Shown here: piece after piece, positions 49,063 through 56,722 of the stretch
How positions within the stretch are numbered: position 1 is the first letter of the stretch
Layout: each line of letters opens with the position of its first letter
Assembly: GCA_964528845.1 (NCBI GenBank)
Contig: CAZGVE010000016.1
Coordinates: forward strand, 9,468-73,467
Reading direction: 5' to 3'
DNA from: FEN-1191 sp964528845
GTDB lineage: Bacteria; Pseudomonadota; Gammaproteobacteria; Steroidobacterales; Steroidobacteraceae
Length of the DNA: 64,000 bases
Position numbers and translations under genes: made by a program
Notes under the pieces: model-generated
What the model saw: the letters and a program-made list of their open reading frames with translations, nothing else
Database searches by the model: none
Told to the model about the DNA's origin: nothing

Positions 49063-49567
49063 TGCACCGATCCTGCGCGCCGTCCAGCAGCCACAGGCCG
49101 TCGCGGCCGACGCGCGCGGCCAGATCCGCGATCCGGCCTTCCCCGGGCAGCGTCAGCTCCGGGGCCAGCTCCGCCAGTGGAAAGAGCACGAAATTGCGCA
49201 CCATCAGACCCGCATGCGGCAACGTGAGCCCGGGCTCCTGCACTCGCAGCTGTGAGAACAGCAGCAGGTCGAGATCGATGCGCCGTGGCGCCCAGCGCAC
49301 GCGCTCCGGCGCGCGGCCGAGCCGGAGCTCGAGCGCGCGTAGCGCATCAAAGAACGGATGCACGTCCAGCTGCGTGACCAGTCCGGCGGCCGCGTTCACG
49401 TAGTCAGGCTGTGCGAGCCCACCTAAGGGGCGCGAGCCGTACAGCGAGGACCTGCGGTACAGGCGCGTGTCGGGCAGCTCGGACAGTGCCGCGAGCGCAT
49501 GGCTGACCTGGCGGGCAGGGTCGTCCAGATTGCTGCCGACGCCGACGTAGGCCGGATGCCAGGGCAT
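49055..49567 (-). CDS. folK: 2-amino-4-hydroxy-6-hydroxymethyldihydropteridine pyrophosphokinase
   Basis: 170 residues; E. coli HPPK is 159. Transfers pyrophosphate from ATP to the pterin in folate synthesis. Signatures: AYVGVGSNLDDPARQVSHAL, RRSSLYGSRPLGGLAQPDYVNAAAGLVT, and RRIDLDLLLF (family RxIDLDIL with the metal-binding Asps) followed by LPHAGLMVRNFVLFPLAELAP. ATG 49567 follows immediately after the pcnB TGA (TGAATG), so translation is coupled. Confidence 0.96.
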   Translation of the reverse strand: MPWHPAYVGVGSNLDDPARQVSHALAALSELPDTRLYRRSSLYGSRPLGGLAQPDYVNAAAGLVTQLDVHPFFDALRALELRLGRAPERVRWAPRRIDLDLLLFSQLRVQEPGLTLPHAGLMVRNFVLFPLAELAPELTLPGEGRIADLAARVGRDGLWLLDGAQDRCNA

Positions 49568-51103
49568 TCACGCGGTACCACGAAAGCGGCGGCGACGGCG
49601 GCGGGTGCGGCGCCGGGGCGCACCGTCGGCCTCGCTGCCGGCTTCTGCGGTGCCATCGGCTGTATCGCCATCCCCATCGCCACCGCTGGAGGACGTGGCA
49701 GCAGGCATCGGGCGCGTGCGCGGCAGCCGGTCGAGCATCGCCTCGCGCTCTTCCGGCCGCAGGTCCTGCAGTTGCGTCCACCAGGCCGCGATCTCCCGCG
49801 GCGCCAGTCCGAGCTCGGCGCGCAACAGCAGCAGATCGAATCCCGAGCGGAAGCGCGGTTGCTCGAGCAACCGCAGTGCCCGCTTGCCGCGCGGCTGCTC
49901 CAGGCGCGGCTGCAGCGCATACATCTCGCGCACGCCGAGCGCGACCCGCCGCGGAATGGTCACGCGCGCAGAGGCGTCGCGCAGTGCGCGATCGCAGGCA
50001 TCGACAATGGCGCCGACTTCGTGCCAGCGGTGCGGTGGCAGCGACTCGATCGCGCGCGCGATCGGTCCATACAGCAGCAGTGCAAACAGGAACGTGGGTG
50101 TGACGGGCTTGTCGGCTGCAACCCGCGCATCGGTATTGCGCAGGCCCTGGACCAGCAGCTGCTCGACCAGGCCGCCGCCATGCGCCGCGAGGTACTGCTC
50201 GATCGCCGGAAACAGCACGCCGAGCAATGCCCTGCGGCGCAGCACCGTAAGGCTGCGCTCGCCATGGCCGGTCAGGAACAGCTTGAGGGTCTCATCGAAC
50301 AGCCGGGCTGCGGGCACCTGCTGCAGCAGGGTGCGCAGCCGTTCGATCGGCGCCGCGCTCGCGGCTTCGATCGTGAATCCCAGCTTGGCCTCGAAGCGAG
50401 CGGCACGCAGCATGCGCACCGGATCCTCGCGGTATCGGGTCTCGGGATCCCCGATCAGCCGCAGCTGGCGCGCGGCAATGTCTTCCGCGCCCCCGACATA
50501 GTCCCAGAGTGAGAAATCCGCGATGTTGTAGTACAGCGCGTTGGCCGTGAAATCGCGTCGCCACACGTCTTCGTCGATGCTGCCATAGACGTTGTCGCGC
50601 AGCACCCGACCATGCGCGTCGAGCACGCGATCATGCCGTGCACCGTCCGCGACCGGCTCGGCTTCCGGTTCAGGCTCGATGCCTGGAGCGCTCTCATCGT
50701 CGAGGTCCGGGACCTCCAGATCCTCCGCGTCGAGCTCGGCGACCGGTTCCTCGGACGGGGACGGGGCGCTGGCGGCGCGAAAGGTCGCGACCTCGATCAC
50801 TTCGCGGCCGAATACCACGTGCGCGAGGCGGAAGCGCCGACCGACCAGCCGGCAGTTGCGGAACAGCTTGCGCACTTCCTCCGGCAGCGCGTCGGTCGCG
50901 ACGTCGTAGTCTTTCGGGTGTCGCCCGATCATGACATCGCGCACGCAGCCACCCACCAGGAACGCCTGGAACCCGGCTTCCTTGAGTCGATAGAGCACGC
51001 GCAACGCGTTCGGGGAGATGTTCGAGCGGGAGACGGCATGGTCGGCGCGCGGGATGATGCGCGGCGCGGCTCCAGGCCCTGTAACCGGGGGGAGATCGTT
51101 CAA
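49568..51103 (-). CDS. pcnB: Poly(A) polymerase I
   Basis: 511 residues. The best start is the TTG at 51103-51101, since an upstream in-frame TAG limits the frame and no ATG precedes the conserved block. Signatures: HAVSRSNISPNALRVLYRLKEAGFQAFLVGGCVRDVMIGRHPKDYDVATDALPEEVRKLF (class II nucleotidyltransferase with GGxVRD and D-x-D), FRNCRLVGRRFRLAHVVFGREVIEVATFR, and RRDFTANALYYN. An acidic insert (residues about 110-145, many Glu/Asp/Pro) is longer than in E. coli. The tail is very basic (RRRTRRRRRRFRGTA), as in other PAP I enzymes, probably for RNA contact. Adenylates RNA 3-prime ends. Confidence 0.95.
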   Translation of the reverse strand: MNDLPPVTGPGAAPRIIPRADHAVSRSNISPNALRVLYRLKEAGFQAFLVGGCVRDVMIGRHPKDYDVATDALPEEVRKLFRNCRLVGRRFRLAHVVFGREVIEVATFRAASAPSPSEEPVAELDAEDLEVPDLDDESAPGIEPEPEAEPVADGARHDRVLDAHGRVLRDNVYGSIDEDVWRRDFTANALYYNIADFSLWDYVGGAEDIAARQLRLIGDPETRYREDPVRMLRAARFEAKLGFTIEAASAAPIERLRTLLQQVPAARLFDETLKLFLTGHGERSLTVLRRRALLGVLFPAIEQYLAAHGGGLVEQLLVQGLRNTDARVAADKPVTPTFLFALLLYGPIARAIESLPPHRWHEVGAIVDACDRALRDASARVTIPRRVALGVREMYALQPRLEQPRGKRALRLLEQPRFRSGFDLLLLRAELGLAPREIAAWWTQLQDLRPEEREAMLDRLPRTRPMPAATSSSGGDGDGDTADGTAEAGSEADGAPRRRTRRRRRRFRGTA

Positions 51104-51116
51104 ATCCTGATCCAGC

Positions 51117-51144
51117 TTGAGCTATCGGAAGGGGCGCCTATAAT
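51117..51144 (+). promoter_or_regulatory. Sigma70-type promoter of the tRNA-Glu gene
   Basis: A -35 box TTGAGC (51117-51122) and a perfect -10 box TATAAT (51139-51144) are separated by 16 bases. The tRNA begins 32 bases after the -10 box, and a GC-rich stretch (CCGCGCC) follows the -10 box like the discriminator of stable-RNA promoters. Confidence 0.75.
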
Positions 51145-51175
51145 ACCGCGCCTTTCACAGCCTCCCTCTGTTACC

Positions 51176-51251
51176 GCTCCCTTCGTCTAGAGGCCTAGGA
51201 CACGGCCCTCTCAAGGCCGGTACGCGGGTTCGAATCCCGCAGGGAGCGCCA
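51176..51251 (+). tRNA. tRNA-Glu (anticodon CTC)
   Basis: 76 bases including an encoded CCA. Acceptor stem GCTCCCT/AGGGAGC with discriminator G. The anticodon arm CGGCC-CTCTCAA-GGCCG places CTC at positions 34-36, reading GAG. The T arm GCGGG-TTCGAAT-CCCGC is complete, and the D arm TCGTCTAGAGGCCTAGGACA matches E. coli tRNA-Glu. A TTC anticodon isoacceptor must exist elsewhere for GAA codons. Confidence 0.97.
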
Positions 51252-51295
51252 TTAAATCAATCACTTGCCCACGAACGGATCGATCAATTGGACTC

Positions 51296-52405
51296 TCAAC
51301 GCCCGGCAGCGGGGTTCCAATCCGGTCCGAAACCTCCCGCAACGAATCTGCGATAACTTCCGGCCGTGTCGGTAACGTAAATGCCCGGCTTGGCGGCCAC
51401 GCCGTTGTCGTAGCACATGCGAAACAGCAGCACCTGGCTGCCATCCGGCGAGCCCTTCGGGACGCCCTCGACGCAATCCGGCTCCGACGGCAGAGATAAA
51501 TCTGTTCCCGCATTGCCGGCGGCTCCGGGATTGCTGGAATAGGCATAGAGCTTGCGCTCCGTCACCATGGACGAGGACGGCAGGCCCGCTGGAGTCGTGG
51601 CCAGTCCTCGGGAACTGAAGATCATCGTACCGTCGCTCGACCAGCCCGGGTCGGCATCGCCCACCGCTTCCTTCCCCGCCGGAGTGCAGCTCGGACCGCC
51701 GTCGGTCAGCTGAGTTCGCTGCGAGCCATCGGGGCGGATCTTGTCGATGCGGGAATTGCAGAAGCTGCCGTCCGCCGTTTGCCCAACGACGATGAGGATC
51801 CAGTCTTCGCGCGACCAGGCGATGTCGCCCCAGACCCAGTCATCGGTCGCGCCGCTCGCGCTCCCTACAGTCTGCGGGTTCGACCCGTCTGCATTGATGG
51901 TCACGATCGTCGTGGGCTGCGAGGTGATGCTACCCAGCCGCGCCGCCTGGAGATAGGCGATGCGGCTGCCATCGGGCGACCACGTGCCGTAGCCGTTGTT
52001 GCCGCCGCTCGTCACGAGCGTCTCCTGCCGACTGGCCAGGTCTAGGACAGCGACCTCGGTGATGGCCTCGGGTGAGCTGAAGCCACCGACGAGGAACTTC
52101 GTGTAGAGCACCTTGGTACCGTCTGGTGAAAAGTGGGGCAGGAATTTCTGCTTGCCGTCGCTGGTGAGCTGCTCGAATCCGGTGCCGTCCAGATTCATCA
52201 GCGCCACTTCGTAGTCGATGTTCGGCCCCACCGGATCGCCGGTGCCGTCGGGTGCCCACATGAATACCATCTGCTGGGTCGGTGCAACGGCGGGGACGCC
52301 TTTGTTAGCGGCGGCGTCGTGGTTGGCTTCGGTGTCGCCTGCGCAGCCAGTCGCGAGCACGGCGAGCACGGCGGCGAGCAGGGCAATCCTGCGTTGAGTG
52401 GTCAT
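51296..52405 (-). CDS. PD40/TolB-like beta-propeller lipoprotein
   Basis: 369 residues. Lipoprotein leader with lipobox VLATGC (Cys about residue 21). The rest is built from WD40-like PD40 units: NLDGTGFEQLTSDGKQKFLPHFSPDGTKVLYTKF, GYGTWSPDGSRIAYLQA, INADGSNPQTVG, RPDGSQRTQLTDG, GWSSDGTMIFSSRG and GSPDGSQVLLFRM, as in the TolB propeller. Unlike TolB, it lacks the N-terminal alpha/beta domain, so it is a free propeller, perhaps a binding scaffold at the outer membrane. No Tol-Pal genes are near. Confidence 0.85.
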   Translation of the reverse strand: MTTQRRIALLAAVLAVLATGCAGDTEANHDAAANKGVPAVAPTQQMVFMWAPDGTGDPVGPNIDYEVALMNLDGTGFEQLTSDGKQKFLPHFSPDGTKVLYTKFLVGGFSSPEAITEVAVLDLASRQETLVTSGGNNGYGTWSPDGSRIAYLQAARLGSITSQPTTIVTINADGSNPQTVGSASGATDDWVWGDIAWSREDWILIVVGQTADGSFCNSRIDKIRPDGSQRTQLTDGGPSCTPAGKEAVGDADPGWSSDGTMIFSSRGLATTPAGLPSSSMVTERKLYAYSSNPGAAGNAGTDLSLPSEPDCVEGVPKGSPDGSQVLLFRMCYDNGVAAKPGIYVTDTAGSYRRFVAGGFGPDWNPAAGR

Positions 52406-52450
52406 AGCCCCTTAGTGGTACGAGGTTGCCGGGCATATGACGCGCGTGCC

Positions 52451-53290
52451 TCACAGCTTATGCAGCCGATCCTGCAGCGTGTTCAGATAAATCCGGTCTT
52501 CATGCACATCCCCGTGGCCGACGTTCGGCAGCAGCACCAGCTGCGCGTGCCGGGCACTGCGGCTGAGTATCTGGGACTGCTGCCAGGGAATCACGGCGTC
52601 GTTAAGACCGTGGAAGATCAACGTCGGTCCCTTTACCAGGCCCATGAAGCGCTCGGACACGAGCGGGAAGCGCAGGATCGCGTCCGGCACCCAGGGATAA
52701 TGGTAGTTCATCACCGCGGTCATGCTGGAGTACGGCGAGACCAGTACCAGCAGATCCGGTTGAACGTTCGCGGCCAGCTGGACCGCGAGCCCCGTCCCGA
52801 GTGAGCGTCCAATGATCACGGTCTTCAGCCCGGCATACTCGGGTGCGATGCGATTCCAAGCCGCCAGCACGTCAGCGTGCAGCTGCGCTTCGCTCTGGAT
52901 CCGTCCGGTGCTCTTGCCGAAACCTCGGTAGTCGAGCATGTAGAGATCGAAGCCCGAGTCACGCCAGAACTCCGGCTGGATGAACCAGGTCGCCACATTG
53001 CCGACGTTGCCATGCAGAAAGAAGATGAGCCCCTTGGTGCGCCGAAGCCCGTCGACGGACGGCTGGCGGAAGTGGATCGCGTGCAGGCGCGCGCCGGAAA
53101 CCTCGAACCAGTCTTCCGTGACACCCGGGCCAGCGATGGCTGCGCTCGCCCCTAGAGGAGTCGGCTCGAACAGCATCCGGTCCTGGCCCCACCACAGGGC
53201 AGCGACGAGCACCGCCCACAGAACCAGCAGGCTCAGCGTCGCGATCACGGCGGCGCGCACCAGCGGCGCCGCCCATCCACGGGCACTCAT
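52451..53290 (-). CDS. Membrane-anchored alpha/beta hydrolase (BEM46/YfhR-like)
   Basis: 279 residues. An N-terminal membrane helix (VIATLSLLVLWAVLVAALWW) is followed by the hydrolase fold: GLIFFLHGNVGNVATW (oxyanion HGN), LYMLDYRGFGKSTGRIQSEAQLHADVLAAW, nucleophile elbow TVIIGRSLGTGLAVQLA (GxSxG), SPYSSM, PTLIFHGLNDAVIPWQQS (Asp) and LLPNVGHGDV (His). This order matches BEM46/YfhR-type serine hydrolases of unknown substrate. It lies 45 bases after the start of the PD40 gene on the same strand. Confidence 0.88.
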   Translation of the reverse strand: MSARGWAAPLVRAAVIATLSLLVLWAVLVAALWWGQDRMLFEPTPLGASAAIAGPGVTEDWFEVSGARLHAIHFRQPSVDGLRRTKGLIFFLHGNVGNVATWFIQPEFWRDSGFDLYMLDYRGFGKSTGRIQSEAQLHADVLAAWNRIAPEYAGLKTVIIGRSLGTGLAVQLAANVQPDLLVLVSPYSSMTAVMNYHYPWVPDAILRFPLVSERFMGLVKGPTLIFHGLNDAVIPWQQSQILSRSARHAQLVLLPNVGHGDVHEDRIYLNTLQDRLHKL

Positions 53291-53329
53291 GTGATTGCTG
53301 CGGTGCTGCGGTCGGTCCGCCAGCTAGCT

Positions 53330-53860
53330 CTAGCCGGCGCCAGCGCGGAGCATCGCGCGTATGGCCTCGGGGGCCGGGTACTCGCCGCGGACCAGAACCA
53401 GGGTGCCGCCGTCGGTGGTGATCTGCTCGTGCCACGACCCGGCGGCCGCGACGTGCATGTCCCCGGCCGACAGCCGGTGACTGCCGATTCGGCACTCGCC
53501 CTCCAGCACGATGAACTCCTCCTGCTGGCTGTGTTGATGCCGCGGGATCGTACCGCCGGCGGCGACACGCAGCAGACTGGTCTGATTGCCGGCGGCCGCG
53601 TCGCAACGCAGTACCTTGAACTGCACCTTGGAGCTCAGCGGTATCCACGGGGCATCGCCCGCGCGTGTGGTCGCGGTACCGGCCGCCGACTGATCACGCG
53701 CCCGATTCAACACCTGCCGCCGCAGGTCGGTCCGCTGCTGTGCACGCAACTCCACGGGCTGCAGCGCGAGCGCCACGCGCTCGAACAGCGGCACGTCGGT
53801 CGGCACCGCATCTGGATCCTGATCCGGATCCGCCGGCACGTCGGTCGGATCACGGTTCAT
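53330..53860 (-). CDS. ChrR-type cupin domain protein, probable anti-sigma partner lacking the zinc-binding domain
   Basis: 176 residues. The C-terminal two thirds is a ChrR-like cupin: RHQHSQQEEFIVLEGECRIGSHRLSAGDMHVAAAGSWHEQITTDGGTLVLVRGEY, with His/Glu metal ligands. The N-terminal part is short, acidic and Pro/Asp-rich, followed by a helix VALALQPVELRAQQRTDLRRQVLNRA that resembles the linker of anti-sigma factors. The usual ChrR N-terminal anti-sigma domain with HxxxCxxC zinc site is missing. The start overlaps the ECF sigma gene stop by 4 bases (ATGA), the normal genetic link of a sigma/anti-sigma pair. Confidence 0.8.
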   Translation of the reverse strand: MNRDPTDVPADPDQDPDAVPTDVPLFERVALALQPVELRAQQRTDLRRQVLNRARDQSAAGTATTRAGDAPWIPLSSKVQFKVLRCDAAAGNQTSLLRVAAGGTIPRHQHSQQEEFIVLEGECRIGSHRLSAGDMHVAAAGSWHEQITTDGGTLVLVRGEYPAPEAIRAMLRAGAG

Positions 53861-54549
53861 ATCGACTCCAGGCGGTCGCGCAATTCCTGCAGCGCGCGTC
53901 GAATGTGGCTCTTCACCGTGCCCAAGGGCAGACCGGTTGCCGCGGCAATTTCCGGGTGGGACAGACCCTGCAGGAAGGCCAGTGACACCAGCCGGCGACG
54001 TTGCGGACTGAGGGCACTCAGCGCCGCATGCACCAGGCTCTGCCGTTGGGTAAGGCCAAGCAGGTCTTCGGGTCCATGGCTCTCATCCGCAATCTGCGCC
54101 AGATCGATGTTGCCGTCGCCCGCTTCTGGCATGCGTCGCCGGCGCAGCAGATCGAGTGCGCGACTGCGGCAGAGCATGCATAGCCAGCCGAGGACTTCGC
54201 CGCGCTGCGGATCGTATCGCCCGGCATTGGCCCAGGCAAAGGCATAGGTCGCACAGGCGACTTCCTCGGCATCGCATTCGTCGCGCAGGATGGCCTTCGC
54301 CACCGCGAACACTCTGCCGATCGTCGAGTCGTAGAGTTCCTCGAGTGCGCGCTCGTCGCCGCGACGCATCTGCGCGAGCAGGACAGGCAGGCGATCGACC
54401 GCGATGGGTCCCGTCGAACCGTCCTGGTTGGCCCATGAATCCACGCTGATATCCCTACGCGCATCGGGGCCCCGCTGCGGGAATCGCACGCTCCCTGCGG
54501 CCCTCGAAGCTGATGCTAGCGCAGCGGCCAGGGGTGGTGCCACGGTCAT
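53857..54549 (-). CDS. ECF-type RNA polymerase sigma factor
   Basis: 230 residues from ATG 54549, with GGAGG 4 bases upstream. Region 2: MRRGDERALEELYDSTIGRVFAVAKAILRDECDAEEVACATYAFAWANAGRYDPQRGEVLGWLCMLCRSRALDLLRRRR. Region 4: LSALSPQRRRLVSLAFLQGLSHPEIAAATGLPLGTVKSHIRRALQELRDRL, the DNA-binding helix-turn-helix. The first about 50 residues before region 2 are not conserved. Linked by ATGA to the cupin gene, as RpoE-ChrR pairs are. Such pairs respond to singlet oxygen or metal/oxidative stress, but the trigger here is unknown. Confidence 0.9.
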   Translation of the reverse strand: MTVAPPLAAALASASRAAGSVRFPQRGPDARRDISVDSWANQDGSTGPIAVDRLPVLLAQMRRGDERALEELYDSTIGRVFAVAKAILRDECDAEEVACATYAFAWANAGRYDPQRGEVLGWLCMLCRSRALDLLRRRRMPEAGDGNIDLAQIADESHGPEDLLGLTQRQSLVHAALSALSPQRRRLVSLAFLQGLSHPEIAAATGLPLGTVKSHIRRALQELRDRLESI

Positions 54550-54573
54550 GGTGCCTCCGAATCGAACCGACGC

Positions 54574-54972
54574 TCAACGGCGTCCGAGAGCTTGGGCGAC
54601 CGCCAGCGTGTCGAAGTGGTCGCGCAGCTCCAACACCTGGCCGGCTCGCAGCTTCCATCGATGCGCCCACGAGGATTGGAACTGGCCCGGGCCTGCGCGG
54701 TTGCGGCCGGCATACTGCCCATCGACCCAGACCCACTCCCCCTCCTGCACATAGTTCTGCGGGGTGAAGTCCGTGATCTCCAGCGTCGCGCCTAGCGTCG
54801 CGAAAAAGGCACCGACTGCGGCCTTTCCGTGGTGGGCGCCGGCATAGGGCAAGGCCGGTGCACCCGGAATGAGCCAGGTCGTGCCTTCGGCACATACCTC
54901 GAGAATGGCCTCGACCCTGCCCTGCTGGAAATCGCTGTACAGCTTGCGGATGATCCCGGCATTCGTGGACAT
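54574..54972 (-). CDS. SnoaL/NTF2-like fold protein
   Basis: 132 residues from ATG 54972 (AGGAGG just upstream). It starts MSTNAGIIRKLYSDFQQGRVEAILEVCAEGTTWLIPG, typical of the limonene-epoxide-hydrolase/SnoaL group, and continues with HHGKAAVGAFFATLGATLEITDFTPQNYVQEGEWVWVDGQYAGRN and WAHRWKLRAGQVLELRDHFDTLAVAQAL. No catalytic residue set is decisive. It lies 24 bases upstream of the sigma factor start on the same strand, so it may share the transcript. Confidence 0.85.
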   Translation of the reverse strand: MSTNAGIIRKLYSDFQQGRVEAILEVCAEGTTWLIPGAPALPYAGAHHGKAAVGAFFATLGATLEITDFTPQNYVQEGEWVWVDGQYAGRNRAGPGQFQSSWAHRWKLRAGQVLELRDHFDTLAVAQALGRR

Positions 54973-55073
54973 CGCCTCCTCCTGGAGTCCTGACACCTCC
55001 CTATACGGGAGGGCCCGGCGGGCGGATGCACCATCGCGCATCCGGCAGCGTCTTTGCCACGTACAGGGTGAAC

Positions 55074-56702
55074 ATGAACGGCAACATGATGCAGCAGCCG
55101 CTGCTGATCTCCTCGCTGCTCGAGCACGCCGAGCGGCACCATGGCGAGCAGCTGGTGGTGTCCCGGCGCGTCGAAGGCGACGTGCACCGTCTGAGCTACC
55201 GGGAACTGGCGGCCCGCGCCCGCCGACTCGCCAAGGCGCTTGCCACGCTCGGCATACAGAACGGCACGCGTGTCGCGACGCTGGCGTGGAACGGCCACCG
55301 CCACCTGGAGCTGTACTACGCGGTCTCCGGATCCGGGGCCGTACTGCACACGCTCAATCCGCGGCTGCACCCCGAGCAGCTGCGCTACATCGCCGACCAC
55401 GCCCAGGACCAGGTGCTGTTCTTCGACTTGAGCTTCCTGCCGCTGGTGCAGGCCATGACCAGCACGCCGGGGACAATCCGCCAGTTCGTGCTGATGACGG
55501 ACCGCGCGCACATGCCGGACGCGGCTGAGCTTCCAGGGCTGCTGTGCTACGAGGAGCTGCTCGACGGGCAGGACGACCACTATCGCTGGCCGCAATTCGA
55601 CGAGCACAGCGCCTCATCCCTGTGCTACACGTCGGGCACTACCGGCAACCCCAAGGGCGTGCTGTACAGCCATCGCTCGACGCTGCTGCATACCTTTGCC
55701 GCAGCGCTCCCGGATGCGCTGAACGTGTCGGCCCGCGACGTCGTGCTGCCGGCGGTGCCCATGTTCCACGTCAATGCCTGGGGCCTGCCATACATCGCCT
55801 GCATGGTGGGCGCCAGACTGGTCCTGCCCGGACCACGGCTCGACGGTAGCTCGCTATACGAACTGATGGAGAGCGAGGCAGTCACGCTGACCGCCGGCGT
55901 GCCCACCATCTGGCAGGGGCTGCTCGCGTTCCTCGGCGAGAGCGGCCGCAGATTCAGCACGCTCACCCGCACCATCATCGGTGGCTCAGCCTGCTCCCCG
56001 GCGCTGATGCACACGATTCAGGAGCAGTTCGGCGTCAACGTTGTACATGCCTGGGGAATGACGGAGACGAGTCCGGTCGGCACGGTATGCGGCCTGAAGC
56101 CGCAACATCAGGTACTGGAAAGTGCGCAACGCCATGCCGTGCAGGCGAAGCAGGGTCGAGCGATCTGCGGCGTGGACATGAAGATCGTCGATGAGGACGG
56201 GCGCGAACTGCCGTGGGATGGCAGCGCAACCGGTGAGTTGATGGTGCGTGGACACTGGATCGTCGAGCGCTACCTGCACGGCGAGCAGGGCAGCCCGCTC
56301 GTGGATGGCTGGTTTCCGACGGGCGACGTCGCCAGCATTGACGCCGACGGCTACCTGCAGATCACCGACCGGCGCAAGGATGTCATCAAGAGCGGGGGCG
56401 AGTGGATCGGTTCCATCGAGCTCGAGAATATCGCACTGGCGCATCCTGCCGTCGCGATGGCAGCCTGCATTGCCGCCCGGCACCCGAAATGGGACGAACG
56501 GCCGCTGCTGGTCGTGGTCCGGAAGCCAGGCGCGGAGCTCACGCGCGAGGAACTGATCGCGTTCTACGCCGGGCGCGTCCCGCGATGGTGGATACCGGAC
56601 GACGTCGCTTTCGTCGACGCGCTACCGCTCGGCGCTACGGGCAAGGTGCTGAAGGCGAAACTGCGGGAGCAGTTCCGCGAACATGTGCTGCCGGCTCGAT
56701 GA
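55074..56702 (+). CDS. AMP-forming acyl-CoA ligase (medium/long-chain fatty acid type)
   Basis: 542 residues from ATG 55074 (AGGG site upstream); other in-frame starts at 55026 and 55086 are possible. ANL superfamily motifs: A3 SLCYTSGTTGNPKGVLYSHRS, A5 VVHAWGMTETSPVGTV, A7 GWFPTGDVASIDADGYLQITDRRKDVIKSGGEWIG and A10 LGATGKVLKAKLREQF with the catalytic Lys. The WxMTETSPxxT form and overall length match AlkK-like medium- or long-chain fatty acyl-CoA synthetases. Divergent from the SnoaL-sigma cluster. Confidence 0.93.
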   Translation: MNGNMMQQPLLISSLLEHAERHHGEQLVVSRRVEGDVHRLSYRELAARARRLAKALATLGIQNGTRVATLAWNGHRHLELYYAVSGSGAVLHTLNPRLHPEQLRYIADHAQDQVLFFDLSFLPLVQAMTSTPGTIRQFVLMTDRAHMPDAAELPGLLCYEELLDGQDDHYRWPQFDEHSASSLCYTSGTTGNPKGVLYSHRSTLLHTFAAALPDALNVSARDVVLPAVPMFHVNAWGLPYIACMVGARLVLPGPRLDGSSLYELMESEAVTLTAGVPTIWQGLLAFLGESGRRFSTLTRTIIGGSACSPALMHTIQEQFGVNVVHAWGMTETSPVGTVCGLKPQHQVLESAQRHAVQAKQGRAICGVDMKIVDEDGRELPWDGSATGELMVRGHWIVERYLHGEQGSPLVDGWFPTGDVASIDADGYLQITDRRKDVIKSGGEWIGSIELENIALAHPAVAMAACIAARHPKWDERPLLVVVRKPGAELTREELIAFYAGRVPRWWIPDDVAFVDALPLGATGKVLKAKLREQFREHVLPAR

Positions 56703-56722
56703 GACGGCAACCCGCGTATCGA

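Noticed and set aside
47542..49227. 561-codon open frame on the plus strand.
   Set aside because: Antisense to panB and the deoxynucleoside kinase gene.
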